Assembly (NCBI GenBank): GCA_947446025.1
Contig: CANFEY010000026.1
Coordinates: 1 to 56,244 of the forward strand
Length of the DNA stretch: 56,244 nucleotides
Reading direction: 5' to 3'
From: Bryobacterales bacterium
GTDB taxonomy: Bacteria; Acidobacteriota; Terriglobia; Bryobacterales; Bryobacteraceae
Shown: one piece after another, positions 10,564 to 18,795 of the stretch
Layout of the letters: every line of letters starts with the position of its first letter
Numbering within the stretch: the first letter of the stretch is position 1
Position numbers and translations under genes: made by a program
The notes under the pieces: model-generated
What the model saw: only the letters and a program-made list of their open reading frames with translations
Told to the model about the DNA's origin: nothing
Database searches by the model: none

Positions 10564-11100
10564 TTACGCCAACTTCGTCCGTAAACGTTCCAACTGCCCA
10601 CGCACGCTGCCGTCGTAAACGGTCGAACCAACGCGCGCGACAACTCCGCCGATGAGGGCGGGGTCGATTGAAAATTTCGATCTTGCTTTCTTGCCGGACA
10701 GGCGGGAGAGTTGCGTCTCCAGGGCTGCCTGCTGAGAACTGGTCAATTCCTTAGCGCTGCGGATGTCGGCGGCGACGAAGCCCATACGCTCGTCCAGCAA
10801 CTGCTCGAAGGCATCCACAATGCTCGGGAGATCTTTGGTGCGGCGATGGTCGATCACCACGTTCACGAAGTTTGAAACCTTCTCGGGTAGCCCCAGCGGA
10901 TCGAGCACGCGCTTCATCACATTGCGCTTGTGCGCGGGAGAAACGGCGGGCGACTGGAGGGCATTGCGCAATTCGGTGGAGCCTTGGATGACTTCCTCCA
11001 CTTGGCGCAGCGCCTGGAGCACCACGGTGCCGTCGATATTGGCACTGACGACCACATCCGCAAGAGCGCGTCCATAGCGTGTAGCAACGACGGAGAGCAT
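10564..11100 (-). CDS. atpH: ATP synthase delta subunit
   Basis: A 178-residue peripheral-stalk subunit that ties the b subunits to the top of F1. The N-terminal half (VATRYGRALADVVV, LRNALQSPAVSPAHKRNVM) and the C-terminal half ending IDPALIGGVVARVGSTVYDG SVRGQLERLR are typical of the family. Its start codon at 11100 shares a base with the stop of the b gene, so translation is likely coupled. Intact and of usual length. Confidence 0.94.
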   Translation of the reverse strand: MLSVVATRYGRALADVVVSANIDGTVVLQALRQVEEVIQGSTELRNALQSPAVSPAHKRNVMKRVLDPLGLPEKVSNFVNVVIDHRRTKDLPSIVDAFEQLLDERMGFVAADIRSAKELTSSQQAALETQLSRLSGKKARSKFSIDPALIGGVVARVGSTVYDGSVRGQLERLRTKLA

Positions 11101-11675
11101 TAATTCTTAGACCCCTGGCGACCGAGATCGGCCACAAATCCATCTACTAACGCCGCATCCGTGGCGTTATCGAGCTTCGCCCGCAGGCGATCTTCCGCCA
11201 ACTTCAGGGCCAGCTCCGAGGAATACTGCCGCAATTGGCGGCGCGCGGCCTTGCCAGCGGATTCGATTTCCATCGCGACTTGGTCACTGATGCGCTGGAT
11301 CTGGGCGGCAGTGTCGAGGCGGATGCGCTCGCCTTCGTGCGCCATTTCCTGGGCGGATTCCTTGCGGAAGCGTTCGATGTCGGCACCGAGCGACTTGACC
11401 TGCGCGTCCACCTTAGCGGCGCGTGCTTCGGCGTCGCGCTTCACGGCTTGTGCTTCGGTAATGTCTTTTTGGATGGCGGCGGTGCGCTCCGCGAAGTTCT
11501 TGGGGAGCAGCTTGACCAGCATGTATCCCAGGCCGACTGCGAGAATCGCGAAATTTGCCCACTTGAGCGAGTCTGGAACCTCGAGTTCGCCCTTGGCTTC
11601 CTCTTTATGCTCGCCTTCTTGAGCGTAGAGGCCAGTGCCCGCAGCCAGCAGCGCGATCAGGAGCAGGCGCTTCAT
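11100..11675 (-). CDS. atpF: ATP synthase b subunit with N-terminal signal peptide
   Basis: A 191-residue stalk subunit. Residues 1-19 (MKRLLLIALLAAGTGLYAQ) look like a cleavable signal peptide, followed by an acidic linker and the single membrane helix (WANFAILAVGLGYMLVKLLP, about 39-58). The rest is a long charged coiled coil (ITEAQAVKRDAEARAAKVDA and onward) that dimerises with the b' subunit. A cleavable signal before the usual b anchor is not part of the standard b subunit. It overlaps b' by 4 bases and delta by 1 base. Confidence 0.93.
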   Translation of the reverse strand: MKRLLLIALLAAGTGLYAQEGEHKEEAKGELEVPDSLKWANFAILAVGLGYMLVKLLPKNFAERTAAIQKDITEAQAVKRDAEARAAKVDAQVKSLGADIERFRKESAQEMAHEGERIRLDTAAQIQRISDQVAMEIESAGKAARRQLRQYSSELALKLAEDRLRAKLDNATDAALVDGFVADLGRQGSKN

Positions 11676-12121
11676 GCTTTCCTCCCGGCCAGCAGTGAGG
11701 TTGTGATTTGGTCGGCCAACGACTGGGCGCTCTGCGCCAATTCGGCCTTGGCGGCAGCCGCATCGGCTACGATTTCTTTCCGTGCGGTGGCGAGCTTGGC
11801 ATCGGCGTCGGCTTTAGCGCTGACCATTTGCCCGGCCTGGTCGGTCAGCCACGTCTTGCGGGTTTCTTCCTGCTCCTTATATACGACGGATTTGGCGTCG
11901 CGGAACTGGGCTTCGTATTCGGCGGTCTTGCGTTCGGCGTTGGCGAGGGATCGCTCAGCGGCTTTACGCGCGCCGTGGGTCAGGGAGTCGCGCTCCTTGA
12001 GCATTTTTTCGACGGGTCCGAACAGCACCAACTTAAGGAAGTTGTGCAGTAAGACAAGAATAATTACGGTTGGGATAGCTTTAAGCAGAATCCCAGTGAG
12101 GGCTTGGAGCGTTTGTTCCAT
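11672..12121 (-). CDS. ATP synthase b' (second b-type) subunit
   Basis: A 149-residue b-type protein: an N-terminal hydrophobic helix (ILLKAIPTVIILVLLHNFLK), then LVLFGPVEKMLKERDSLTHG and a long alanine-rich coiled coil. It is the first gene of the operon and is followed by a different b subunit, so the stalk is probably a b/b' heterodimer, as in photosynthetic bacteria and several other phyla. Which of the two is b and which b' cannot be settled by eye. No a or c gene precedes it; the next gene upstream runs the other way. Confidence 0.88.
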   Translation of the reverse strand: MEQTLQALTGILLKAIPTVIILVLLHNFLKLVLFGPVEKMLKERDSLTHGARKAAERSLANAERKTAEYEAQFRDAKSVVYKEQEETRKTWLTDQAGQMVSAKADADAKLATARKEIVADAAAAKAELAQSAQSLADQITTSLLAGRKA

Positions 12122-12311
12122 TCAAGTTTACAGGGAGCCGACGGTTTCTTTTGAGTGACCTAGCACGGTCTCCCAAAGCGTCTAAGCTAACACATGGAAG
12201 GGGTTGCGGTCAATTTGGGGGGAGAAAGGGGGAGAAAGGGGTGAAAAGGAGGGCACCGGATGGGAGGCAACGACGTGGCGGATTCCCGGAGAATCCGGCT
12301 GGGCGCTGGTG

Positions 12312-12317
12312 TATACT
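12312..12317 (+). promoter_or_regulatory. Candidate -10 box for the exported hydrolase
   Basis: TATACT lies 18 bases before the ATG at 12336, with GTGAGGA between as a possible ribosome binding site. No clear -35 box is seen, so this is a weak call. Confidence 0.3.
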
Positions 12318-12335
12318 GCCGAAGTGAGGACTTCC

Positions 12336-13772
12336 ATGCTTCATCGATTGCTTGCCGCCACCGTGTTTGCGGGTTTGACGTTTGCGCAGAATCCTGTGCC
12401 GGTGCCGAAGGTGACTGGACCGGTGGCGGTCACCGCTACGTCGCATGTTTTCGGCGGGGCGAAGGACATGCTGTCGCCGGTGGATTTGGCGAAAGCGGGA
12501 TATGTGGAGGAAGAGTACCTCATTTCCGGCTCGGCCAACGTGTACGACTGGAACGCGGACGGGTCCTTGACGGTGAAGGGGGCGAACAATCCTTATACTA
12601 CGCGCATCGTCGTTTGGAAGCCGGCGCAGGCGGCTCGATTTAGCGGGACGGTGGTGGTGGAGATTCCGAACATCGCGCGGCGCTTTGACTGGCCGATGAT
12701 GTGGGGCTTCTCGCACGATTACTGGATGGAGCATGGCGACGCGTGGGTGCAGATCGGAATGCCGGCGTCGGTGGCGTCGATGAAGAAGTTGGATGCGGCC
12801 CGCTATGGCTCGTTGAGCTTTGAGAATACGACGAAGGTTTGTCCGGGCGAGACCGAAGACGGGCTGCGGTACGACATGTTCAGCCAAGTGGCGGCGGCGA
12901 TCAAGAGCAAGGGGGCGGGGATGCCGTTCGCGGGGCTCGACGTGCAGCGCGCGTTTTTGACGACGCAGGATACGGGGATGGTGACCTACATCAACGCGAT
13001 TCATAGCCAGGCTCGGGTGGAGGGGGGCAAGCGGCCTTACGACGGGTACCTTATTAAGGTGCTGAATGCGCCCGGGGTGATCAATTCGTGCGCGCGTCCG
13101 CTGGCGGCGAATGATCCGCGCAGGATGCTCAAAGCCGTGGACGTGCCCACCATCACGGTCGTCGCGCAGGGGGAGGTGGAGGGCATGGCGTGGTCGCGGC
13201 TGCCGGATAGCGACGTGGCAGTGGGCAAGCACCGGCGGTATGAGATCGCGATGGCGGCGCATATCGACAAGTGGGCGTACACGGGCCTGGCTTCGTTCGC
13301 GGACCAGAACAAGCTGGGCGCGGCTCAGGGAACTCCGGATTGGCCGTTCACCGCGCGCTGTGAGCCGGAAATCAAGTTGCAAGACGAGCCGCTGTTGAGT
13401 TACGGCTTCAACATGGCGTTCGCTCACCTGGACAAGTGGGTGCGCGATGGCGTGGCTCCGCCGAAGGTGGACCGCATGCAGTTGGACGCGGCGGGCAAGC
13501 TGGTGGTGAATGAATACGGGATCGGCAACGGCGGCATCCGCAGTCCGTATTCGGACGTACCGGTGGCGAAGTATCTGACAGCTTCGGGTGGCCCGGGGAA
13601 TTGCCGAGAGTTCGGGAGCACCACTGCCCTGCCCTGGGCGCAACTCGAAAAGCTGTACGGCACGCATGCAAACTACGTGCAAAAGGTGAACGCTTCGATT
13701 GACCGGATGGTGAAGGAACGTTGGATCAATGAGTCTGACGCGAAGCGAATGAGAGCGGACTTGAGTAAGTAG
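12336..13772 (+). CDS. Exported alpha/beta-hydrolase-domain protein
   Basis: A 478-residue protein with a signal peptide (MLHRLLAATVFAGLTFAQ). The rest resembles the alpha/beta-hydrolase domain family found in acidobacterial secreted proteins (Abhydrolase_10-like): SGTVVVEIPNIARRFDWPMM, HDYWMEHGDAWVQIGMPASV, VQRAFLTTQDTGMVTYINAI, YDGYLIKV and TITVVAQGEVEG. The substrate is unknown. The ATG at 12336 is chosen for the signal peptide and the GTGAGGA upstream; the frame stays open further upstream but without coding character. The stop is 23 bases before modB, so it may be co-transcribed with modBC, although no link in function is evident. Confidence 0.75.
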   Translation: MLHRLLAATVFAGLTFAQNPVPVPKVTGPVAVTATSHVFGGAKDMLSPVDLAKAGYVEEEYLISGSANVYDWNADGSLTVKGANNPYTTRIVVWKPAQAARFSGTVVVEIPNIARRFDWPMMWGFSHDYWMEHGDAWVQIGMPASVASMKKLDAARYGSLSFENTTKVCPGETEDGLRYDMFSQVAAAIKSKGAGMPFAGLDVQRAFLTTQDTGMVTYINAIHSQARVEGGKRPYDGYLIKVLNAPGVINSCARPLAANDPRRMLKAVDVPTITVVAQGEVEGMAWSRLPDSDVAVGKHRRYEIAMAAHIDKWAYTGLASFADQNKLGAAQGTPDWPFTARCEPEIKLQDEPLLSYGFNMAFAHLDKWVRDGVAPPKVDRMQLDAAGKLVVNEYGIGNGGIRSPYSDVPVAKYLTASGGPGNCREFGSTTALPWAQLEKLYGTHANYVQKVNASIDRMVKERWINESDAKRMRADLSK

Positions 13773-13779
13773 GACCCGC

Positions 13780-13785
13780 TATAAT
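13780..13785 (+). promoter_or_regulatory. Candidate -10 box before modB
   Basis: A consensus TATAAT ends 10 bases before the modB ATG, giving a leader of only a few bases. No good -35 box lies at the right distance. It may let modBC be expressed apart from the upstream gene. Confidence 0.35.
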
Positions 13786-13795
13786 TGTCGATTCC

Positions 13796-14452
13796 ATGGC
13801 AATCAACTGGTTCCCGTTGTGGCTTAGCTTGCGTGTCGCGTTGCTCTCAACCGCGGTGGCGCTGGCGTGCGGGCTGTGGCTGGCCTACCTGCTGGCGAAC
13901 CGGTCGTTTCGAGGCAAAGAAGTGTTGGACGCGGCGATTACGTTGCCGTTAGTGCTGCCGCCTACGGTGCTCGGATACTACCTGCTGGTGCTGATTGGGC
14001 GCAGCAGTTGGATTGGGCGGGCGTGGGAGGAAGTCTTCGGGTCACCGCTGGTGTTCACCTGGAAGGCGGCGGTAATTGCGGCTCTGCTACACTCCTTGCC
14101 ACTGCTGGTGAAATCGGCGAGAGCAGCATTGGAGAGTGTGGACCATTCCTACGAACGCGCGGCGCGGAACTTGGGAGCATCGGAGTGGCGGCTGTTTTGG
14201 CGCGTGACGTTGCCCTTGGCGCAGCGGTCGATATTGGCAGCCACGGCGCTGGCGTTCGCGCGGTCACTGGGCGACTTCGGGGTCACGTTGATGGTGGCGG
14301 GCGCGATTCCGGGGAGCACGCAGACGATTTCGGTGGCGATCTTCAACGCGGTGGAAGGCGGGAACATGACGCTGGCGGGCACCTTGGCGGTTGTCATCTC
14401 CGCCGTTGCACTGGCGATTCTCACGTTGGCCAAGAGACTGGAGCCGCGCTAG
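13796..14452 (+). CDS. modB: Molybdate ABC transporter permease
   Basis: A 218-residue inner-membrane permease with about five membrane helices. The permease loop that docks on the ATPase is clear: YERAARNLGASEWRLFWRVT. ITLPLVLPPTVLGYYLL and FARSLGDFGVTLMVAGAIPG are typical ModB segments. It should form a channel with the ModC ATPase that follows 1 base later. The substrate-binding protein ModA is not encoded here, neither upstream nor downstream, so it must be elsewhere or the system uses a shared binding protein. Molybdate specificity is from family resemblance; tungstate is an alternative. Confidence 0.88.
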   Translation: MAINWFPLWLSLRVALLSTAVALACGLWLAYLLANRSFRGKEVLDAAITLPLVLPPTVLGYYLLVLIGRSSWIGRAWEEVFGSPLVFTWKAAVIAALLHSLPLLVKSARAALESVDHSYERAARNLGASEWRLFWRVTLPLAQRSILAATALAFARSLGDFGVTLMVAGAIPGSTQTISVAIFNAVEGGNMTLAGTLAVVISAVALAILTLAKRLEPR

Positions 14453-14453
14453 G

Positions 14454-15572
14454 ATGATCCGCGCTCGTCTGCGAAAGACATTTCCAGCACGCCCGGACTC
14501 TGCTGCGTTTGCCCTCGATGTGGAATTCGAGGCGGCGGCGGGGGTGACGGTGCTGTTCGGGCCTAGCGGCTCGGGGAAAACGCTCACGCTCGACTTAATC
14601 GCCGGGTTCGTGCGTGCCGACGAGGGGCGGATCCTGCTGGAGGATCAGATCCTCTATGACGGCACTAGCGGAGTGAATTTGGTTCCGCAGGACCGCAACT
14701 GCGGTTACGTGTTTCAGAACTACGCCTTATTCCCGCATATGACGCTGCGTGAGAATCTAGCGTTCGGGGCGGAGCGGCGACCCCGGCTGGAGCGGCATCG
14801 GCTGGTGAATGAGATGTTGGAGAAGTTCCGCCTGACAGATGCTGCTGGGCGGCGGCCACATCAGGTTTCGGGCGGGCAACGGCAGCGGTGTTCCATCGCG
14901 CGGGCGTTGATCGGCGGGCCGAAGTTGTTGCTGCTCGACGAACCGGCGCAGGGGCTCGACGCGTTGCTACGGGCGGAGTTGTATGAGACGCTGCGGCAGG
15001 TGAGGAAAGAGTTTTCGACGCCGGTGCTGCTGGTCACGCATGACCTAGATGAGTGTTTCGAACTCGGCGATGAAATGCTGATTCTGCGCGACGGGCAGAT
15101 AGTGCAGCGCGGCACGCCGAGCAGCGTGCTGGATCAGCCGGTGAATTTGGAAGTCGCGCAGCAGTTGGGGCGTTTCAACTTGTTGGCGGCGGAGATTAAG
15201 TCGCTGGACCCGGGGCGGAATCTCAGCAGGATTCTGGTGGGACAGTTTGAGTTGGAGGGGCCGTATTTTCCGGGGCACTTCAAAGGGGATCGGGTGACGT
15301 TGTGTGTGCGGCCGGAGCAATTGACCGCGGCGTCGCGGGAGACTCGGCCGGGGCTCAACCAGATTCATGCGGCGCTGGAGCGCGTGGTGGAGACGCCGCA
15401 GTGGATGCGGCTGGAGTTCGCCGGGCAGATTCACGTGAACATGGCGCGGGCTGCGTATGAAGAGGTCCGGGAGACGAAGGATTGGATGATTGAGTTTCCA
15501 ACGCGCGAACTGCGGGTGGTTTCGCAGTCAGTCACGACGCATCATCGCGAGTCCGTCGCCGGCACCGAGTAG
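14454..15572 (+). CDS. modC: Molybdate ABC transporter ATP-binding protein
   Basis: A 372-residue ATPase. Walker A is FGPSGSGKTLTLDLIAG, the Q-loop YVFQNYALFPHMTL, the signature VSGGQRQRCSIARALI, Walker B LLLLDEPAQGLDA and the H-loop LLVTHDLDECF. A C-terminal regulatory part of about 130 residues (LCVRPEQLTA onward) resembles the molybdate-binding MOP-type region. I start it at the ATG at 14454, one base after the modB stop, because upstream in-frame residues overlap modB and have no ABC similarity. The 3' end overlaps the decayed LysE gene on the other strand. Confidence 0.88.
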   Translation: MIRARLRKTFPARPDSAAFALDVEFEAAAGVTVLFGPSGSGKTLTLDLIAGFVRADEGRILLEDQILYDGTSGVNLVPQDRNCGYVFQNYALFPHMTLRENLAFGAERRPRLERHRLVNEMLEKFRLTDAAGRRPHQVSGGQRQRCSIARALIGGPKLLLLDEPAQGLDALLRAELYETLRQVRKEFSTPVLLVTHDLDECFELGDEMLILRDGQIVQRGTPSSVLDQPVNLEVAQQLGRFNLLAAEIKSLDPGRNLSRILVGQFELEGPYFPGHFKGDRVTLCVRPEQLTAASRETRPGLNQIHAALERVVETPQWMRLEFAGQIHVNMARAAYEEVRETKDWMIEFPTRELRVVSQSVTTHHRESVAGTE

Positions 15573-16072
15573 GAACACGCCCGAGAGACGCGCGGTCCAG
15601 GTGGCGTATCGCGGTTACCGCACCAAGCTGGCGGCTCGCCCGGTCGCCACGGCATATCCAAGCTGAACGCCGAACTCGAGAACGGTGTTGGTGATTCCGA
15701 AAATAAGGATCTGCCGGGCAATGGGCAGTTGCGGATCTATGAACTGCGGCAGCATTGCACCAATTCCCAGCAGCGCTTTGGATTCGCTATCTGCATGAGG
15801 AAGCCGTCCACAAACAGGCGTCCACTGGAGCGCTCCGGCAGGTTGTCCGCATCTAAAGCAAGCGCGCTGCCCCGAGATAGGAGCGCCCCATGCCAGTGGC
15901 GGAAATCGCGAAGTACACCGCGTTGGCGGACCATATGCCCCAGGATGGTGGAGACGGACCGGCGCGAACCGTAGCGGATCGCGTTGGAGAGGACCAGCAA
16001 CACCGCTGGGCCAGGCACCAAATCGAGCACCAAGAACAGGGTGACAAAACTCCACCAGAGATTCCAGTTCAC
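15532..16072 (-). pseudogene. LysE/RhtB-family exporter, decayed by several frameshifts
   Basis: Pieces of one LysE-type amino-acid exporter appear in order but in three frames. From the ATG at 16072: FVTLFLVLDLVPGPAVLLVL and IRYGSRRSVSTILGHM. Next, in another frame, SANAVYFAISATGMG. Then GFLMQIANPKR in the first frame, GAMLPQFIDPQLPIARQIL in the third, and finally ARLSGVFLLGAGDGLAMM close to the stop near 15532. An intact protein would be about 180 residues. At least three frame changes are needed, so it cannot be made. It starts 1 base after the glnD stop, so it once sat at the end of the nitrogen operon, and its tail overlaps modC by 41 bases. Confidence 0.8.
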
Positions 16073-16073
16073 G

Positions 16074-18419
16074 TCAACCTCCGCAGGCGGCGAGCAGTTT
16101 GGCCTTTAGATCGTGTTCCACTACCGTGTCCAGCTTCGCGCCCTGATGGGTAAGGTAGAAGACGTCCGTCGCCTTGTGCGCCACGGTCGCGATCATCACG
16201 ACTTCAATGTCGCAGCCGGAATCGGAGATGGCTTCGCCCAGATCGTGCAGCAGGCCGGGGCGGTCTTCGGCGACGATTTCCACCAGCGTTGCGCCGTTGG
16301 TGACGTCGCCGCGGAAGAGGACACGGGGCGGGATCTTGGTGCGTGAGGGCGGCTTGACGCGGCCCTTGAGCAACTCATGGGCGCTCTGCTTACCTTCGAC
16401 CACGTTGCGGACGACACCGCGGAGGCGGTCGACTTCCGACGGGTTGAGTTCCAGCGTGCGATGCGGGTCAGTGAATGTGAAGGTGTCCACGACCACGCCG
16501 GAGGAGTTGGAAAATGCCTCCGCCTTGACGATGTCGAGACCAAAGCTGGAGATTGCTCCCGCCACGGCGGTGAACAACTTGGGACGGTCGCGGGTGAGCA
16601 GCGTCAAGCGGTAGACGGCGCGGAGCTGGTCGATCTCCAAGGCCACTGGGCGGGAATCCAACTGGCCCGCGAGCGCGAAGTGGCCGTCGATTTCTTCTTG
16701 CGAATGAGTGCGGACGTAGCGGGTGGGAAGGCCTTCGAGGAAAGCGGCACGCTCCGGCGTCACTCCCGCGGCGTGGTGGATCTTTTCGGTGGCCAGTTCG
16801 CGGGTGAATTCGGAGTGGGTGACGGAATAAGTCTGCCACAGCTGTTCCAAGCGCCACGGGCTGAGGGCTTGAGGATGGACCGCGCTGATGTCAGCGTAGG
16901 TCAGGATCGCCAGCATCTTCAAGCGCTCTACGGTTCCCACTTTATCCGCCAGCGTGCGAGCCGTGACGGGGTCGGAAAGATCGCGGGTGCTCATCACCTT
17001 TGACAAGGCCAAGTGATCCAACACCAGGAACTGGACAGTTTCGATATCTTCCTGCGGCGCGCCCAGGCGGCCCATCACGGCCTCAGCGATTTCGAAGCCG
17101 ACCTGCGAATGATCGCGGCCGGTGCCTTTGCCAATGTCGTGCAGCAGCAGGGCGAAGCGCACCAGCGCGGGCTCGTCGATGCCGCTCCACAGGGATTCAA
17201 AGCGCTGGTCTTGGATGTTTTCTAGATTCTCCACCGCCACCAGCGTGTGTTCGTCCACGGTGTAGCGATGATAGAAGTCGCGCGGGGCCAGACATTCGAT
17301 GTTGCGCCACTCGGGCAGCGCGGCGGTGAGCGTGTCGGATTCCTGCATGGCTCGCAAGCCTGGCGAGGGTTTGGGCAGGCTCAGCAGGCGTTTCCAGTCT
17401 TCCCACGTGGCTTCGGGGACGAAGCCTTGCAGGCGGTTGACAGTATCGGCAGCCAGTTGGATGCCGTGGCGGGCGCAAAACTCGAACAGTTCCAGTCCGG
17501 CGGGGGGCTTGTGGCCGCGCAGCAGAACGCGGTCGCGCGAAACGGTGAAGTCGGTTGTCGATAGCCGGGAGCGCCACTCATGAAAACGGCGCAGGAGTTC
17601 GCCGGAGCGTTCGGCCGAAGCCTCCATGCTGTGCCGTACGGCACGATCTACTACGCGGGCGTAGCGGAAGTAATCGCGCATCAGCGCGGCGGGATGCTCA
17701 CTGAGCGCATCCTGCGCTTCAAAGGTCAGCGTGTTCTGATCGCGGCCAGCGGCCTCATGCAAACGCCAGCGGATGCCGCTGAAGAAGAGCAGCGCGGAAT
17801 TGAGATCGGGCGGGGTGCCGTGCGGGTCCAGCATTTGCAGCCAGCGCGCGGTTTGCAGGTCACGCAGACCGCCGGGGGCTTCCTTGATGTTGGGCTCCAG
17901 TTGATAGATGGTGTTCTGGAACTTGACGCGGCGCTCGGTGGCGAGGGCGACTAACTTTTTGGCGACGGCGGCACCTCGGCGGGAGCGGAATTGGGAAAAC
18001 TTCTGCGTGAGCTGCTGATAGAGGGCTTCATCGCCGGCCAGGAAGCGGTGATCCAGCAGGCTGATGGTGAACTCGGCGTTATCCGCGTGTTCGGCGATGC
18101 AATCCGCCAGGGGATGGACGGAATGGCTGGGGCGCATGGGAGCATCCCACAGGTTTTGGAAAAACGCTGACAAGACTTCGCGCGGGGGTATGCTCTTGTC
18201 GGTGTCGACAAGCAGGAGCAGGTCTACGTCGGAATGCGGGAATAGCTCCCGCCGTCCATAACCGCCTACGGCCACTAGCGCGAGGCCCGGTCCACACCTC
18301 GGCGCGACATGCTCAGCGAACGCGGCTAAGACGGAACGGTCAATGTCCGCCGTCCGTGCAGCAACTGCCTGCTGCACGGCGGCGGAGTCCAGTGGCGGCT
18401 GAACCGCCAGTTCACTCAC
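16074..18419 (-). CDS. glnD: PII uridylyltransferase / uridylyl-removing enzyme
   Basis: A 781-residue nitrogen sensor. The nucleotidyltransferase site is GGYGRRELFPHSDVDLLLLV (about residues 52-71), which adds UMP to PII when glutamine is low. The HD domain FALLLHDIGKGTGRDHSQVG (about 420-440) removes it. Two ACT domains close the protein (about 615-690 LTLLTRDRPKLFTAVAGAIS; about 705-775 LVEIVAEDRPGLLHDLGEAI) and bind glutamine. It is shorter than the E. coli protein (about 890) but has every domain. Its GTG start overlaps the TGA of glnB, so the enzyme and its target are translationally coupled. Confidence 0.93.
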   Translation of the reverse strand: MSELAVQPPLDSAAVQQAVAARTADIDRSVLAAFAEHVAPRCGPGLALVAVGGYGRRELFPHSDVDLLLLVDTDKSIPPREVLSAFFQNLWDAPMRPSHSVHPLADCIAEHADNAEFTISLLDHRFLAGDEALYQQLTQKFSQFRSRRGAAVAKKLVALATERRVKFQNTIYQLEPNIKEAPGGLRDLQTARWLQMLDPHGTPPDLNSALLFFSGIRWRLHEAAGRDQNTLTFEAQDALSEHPAALMRDYFRYARVVDRAVRHSMEASAERSGELLRRFHEWRSRLSTTDFTVSRDRVLLRGHKPPAGLELFEFCARHGIQLAADTVNRLQGFVPEATWEDWKRLLSLPKPSPGLRAMQESDTLTAALPEWRNIECLAPRDFYHRYTVDEHTLVAVENLENIQDQRFESLWSGIDEPALVRFALLLHDIGKGTGRDHSQVGFEIAEAVMGRLGAPQEDIETVQFLVLDHLALSKVMSTRDLSDPVTARTLADKVGTVERLKMLAILTYADISAVHPQALSPWRLEQLWQTYSVTHSEFTRELATEKIHHAAGVTPERAAFLEGLPTRYVRTHSQEEIDGHFALAGQLDSRPVALEIDQLRAVYRLTLLTRDRPKLFTAVAGAISSFGLDIVKAEAFSNSSGVVVDTFTFTDPHRTLELNPSEVDRLRGVVRNVVEGKQSAHELLKGRVKPPSRTKIPPRVLFRGDVTNGATLVEIVAEDRPGLLHDLGEAISDSGCDIEVVMIATVAHKATDVFYLTHQGAKLDTVVEHDLKAKLLAACGG

Positions 18420-18754
18420 AATGCGGCGTCTCCCCGATCGTCGTTACGGATACGGATGGCATCCGCGACTTCGAAGACGAAGATTTTTCCGTCGCCGATC
18501 TTGCCGGTGCGGGCCGCGGCGGTGAGAGTCTTGATAACCTCCTCCAGCCGGGCGTCCGCCACGACCATTTCGAGCTTGACCTTGGGGAGCAGGTCAACTT
18601 TATACTCCATGCCGCGGTAGGTCTCGGTGTGACCCTTTTGGCGGCCATGGCCGCGCACTTCGGTGATCGTCATGCCATCGATGCCGATACCCTTGAGCGC
18701 TTCCTTGGCGTCGTCGAGCTTGTGGGGCTGAATGATTGCTTCGATTCGCTTCAT
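18416..18754 (-). CDS. glnB: Nitrogen regulatory protein PII
   Basis: A 112-residue PII protein beginning MKRIEAIIQPHKLDDAKEAL. The T-loop carries the uridylylation site Tyr51 within TYRGMEYKVDLLPKVKLE, and the C-terminal signature TGKIGDGKIFVFEVADAIRI is complete. PII trimers read 2-oxoglutarate and ATP/ADP and control the ammonium channel and glutamine synthetase. The gene lies between amtB and glnD in one operon: its targets are made together with it. The amtB neighbour suggests the GlnK subtype, so glnK would be an equally fair name. Intact. Confidence 0.95.
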   Translation of the reverse strand: MKRIEAIIQPHKLDDAKEALKGIGIDGMTITEVRGHGRQKGHTETYRGMEYKVDLLPKVKLEMVVADARLEEVIKTLTAAARTGKIGDGKIFVFEVADAIRIRNDDRGDAAL

Positions 18755-18781
18755 AGTTGTCTTGTCTCCCAGGGGAAGGCG

Positions 18782-18795
18782 AGTCCGTTCGGACT
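18782..18795 (-). other. Small hairpin between amtB and glnB
   Basis: AGTCC (18782-18786) and GGACT (18791-18795) pair around GTTC, overlapping the amtB stop codon. It has no T-run, so it is more likely an RNA processing or stability element, or chance, than a terminator. Confidence 0.25.

Noticed and set aside
12210-13682. A 490-codon antisense frame opposite the exported hydrolase
   Set aside because: Rich in Arg and His with no motif; the forward gene has a signal peptide and family motifs.
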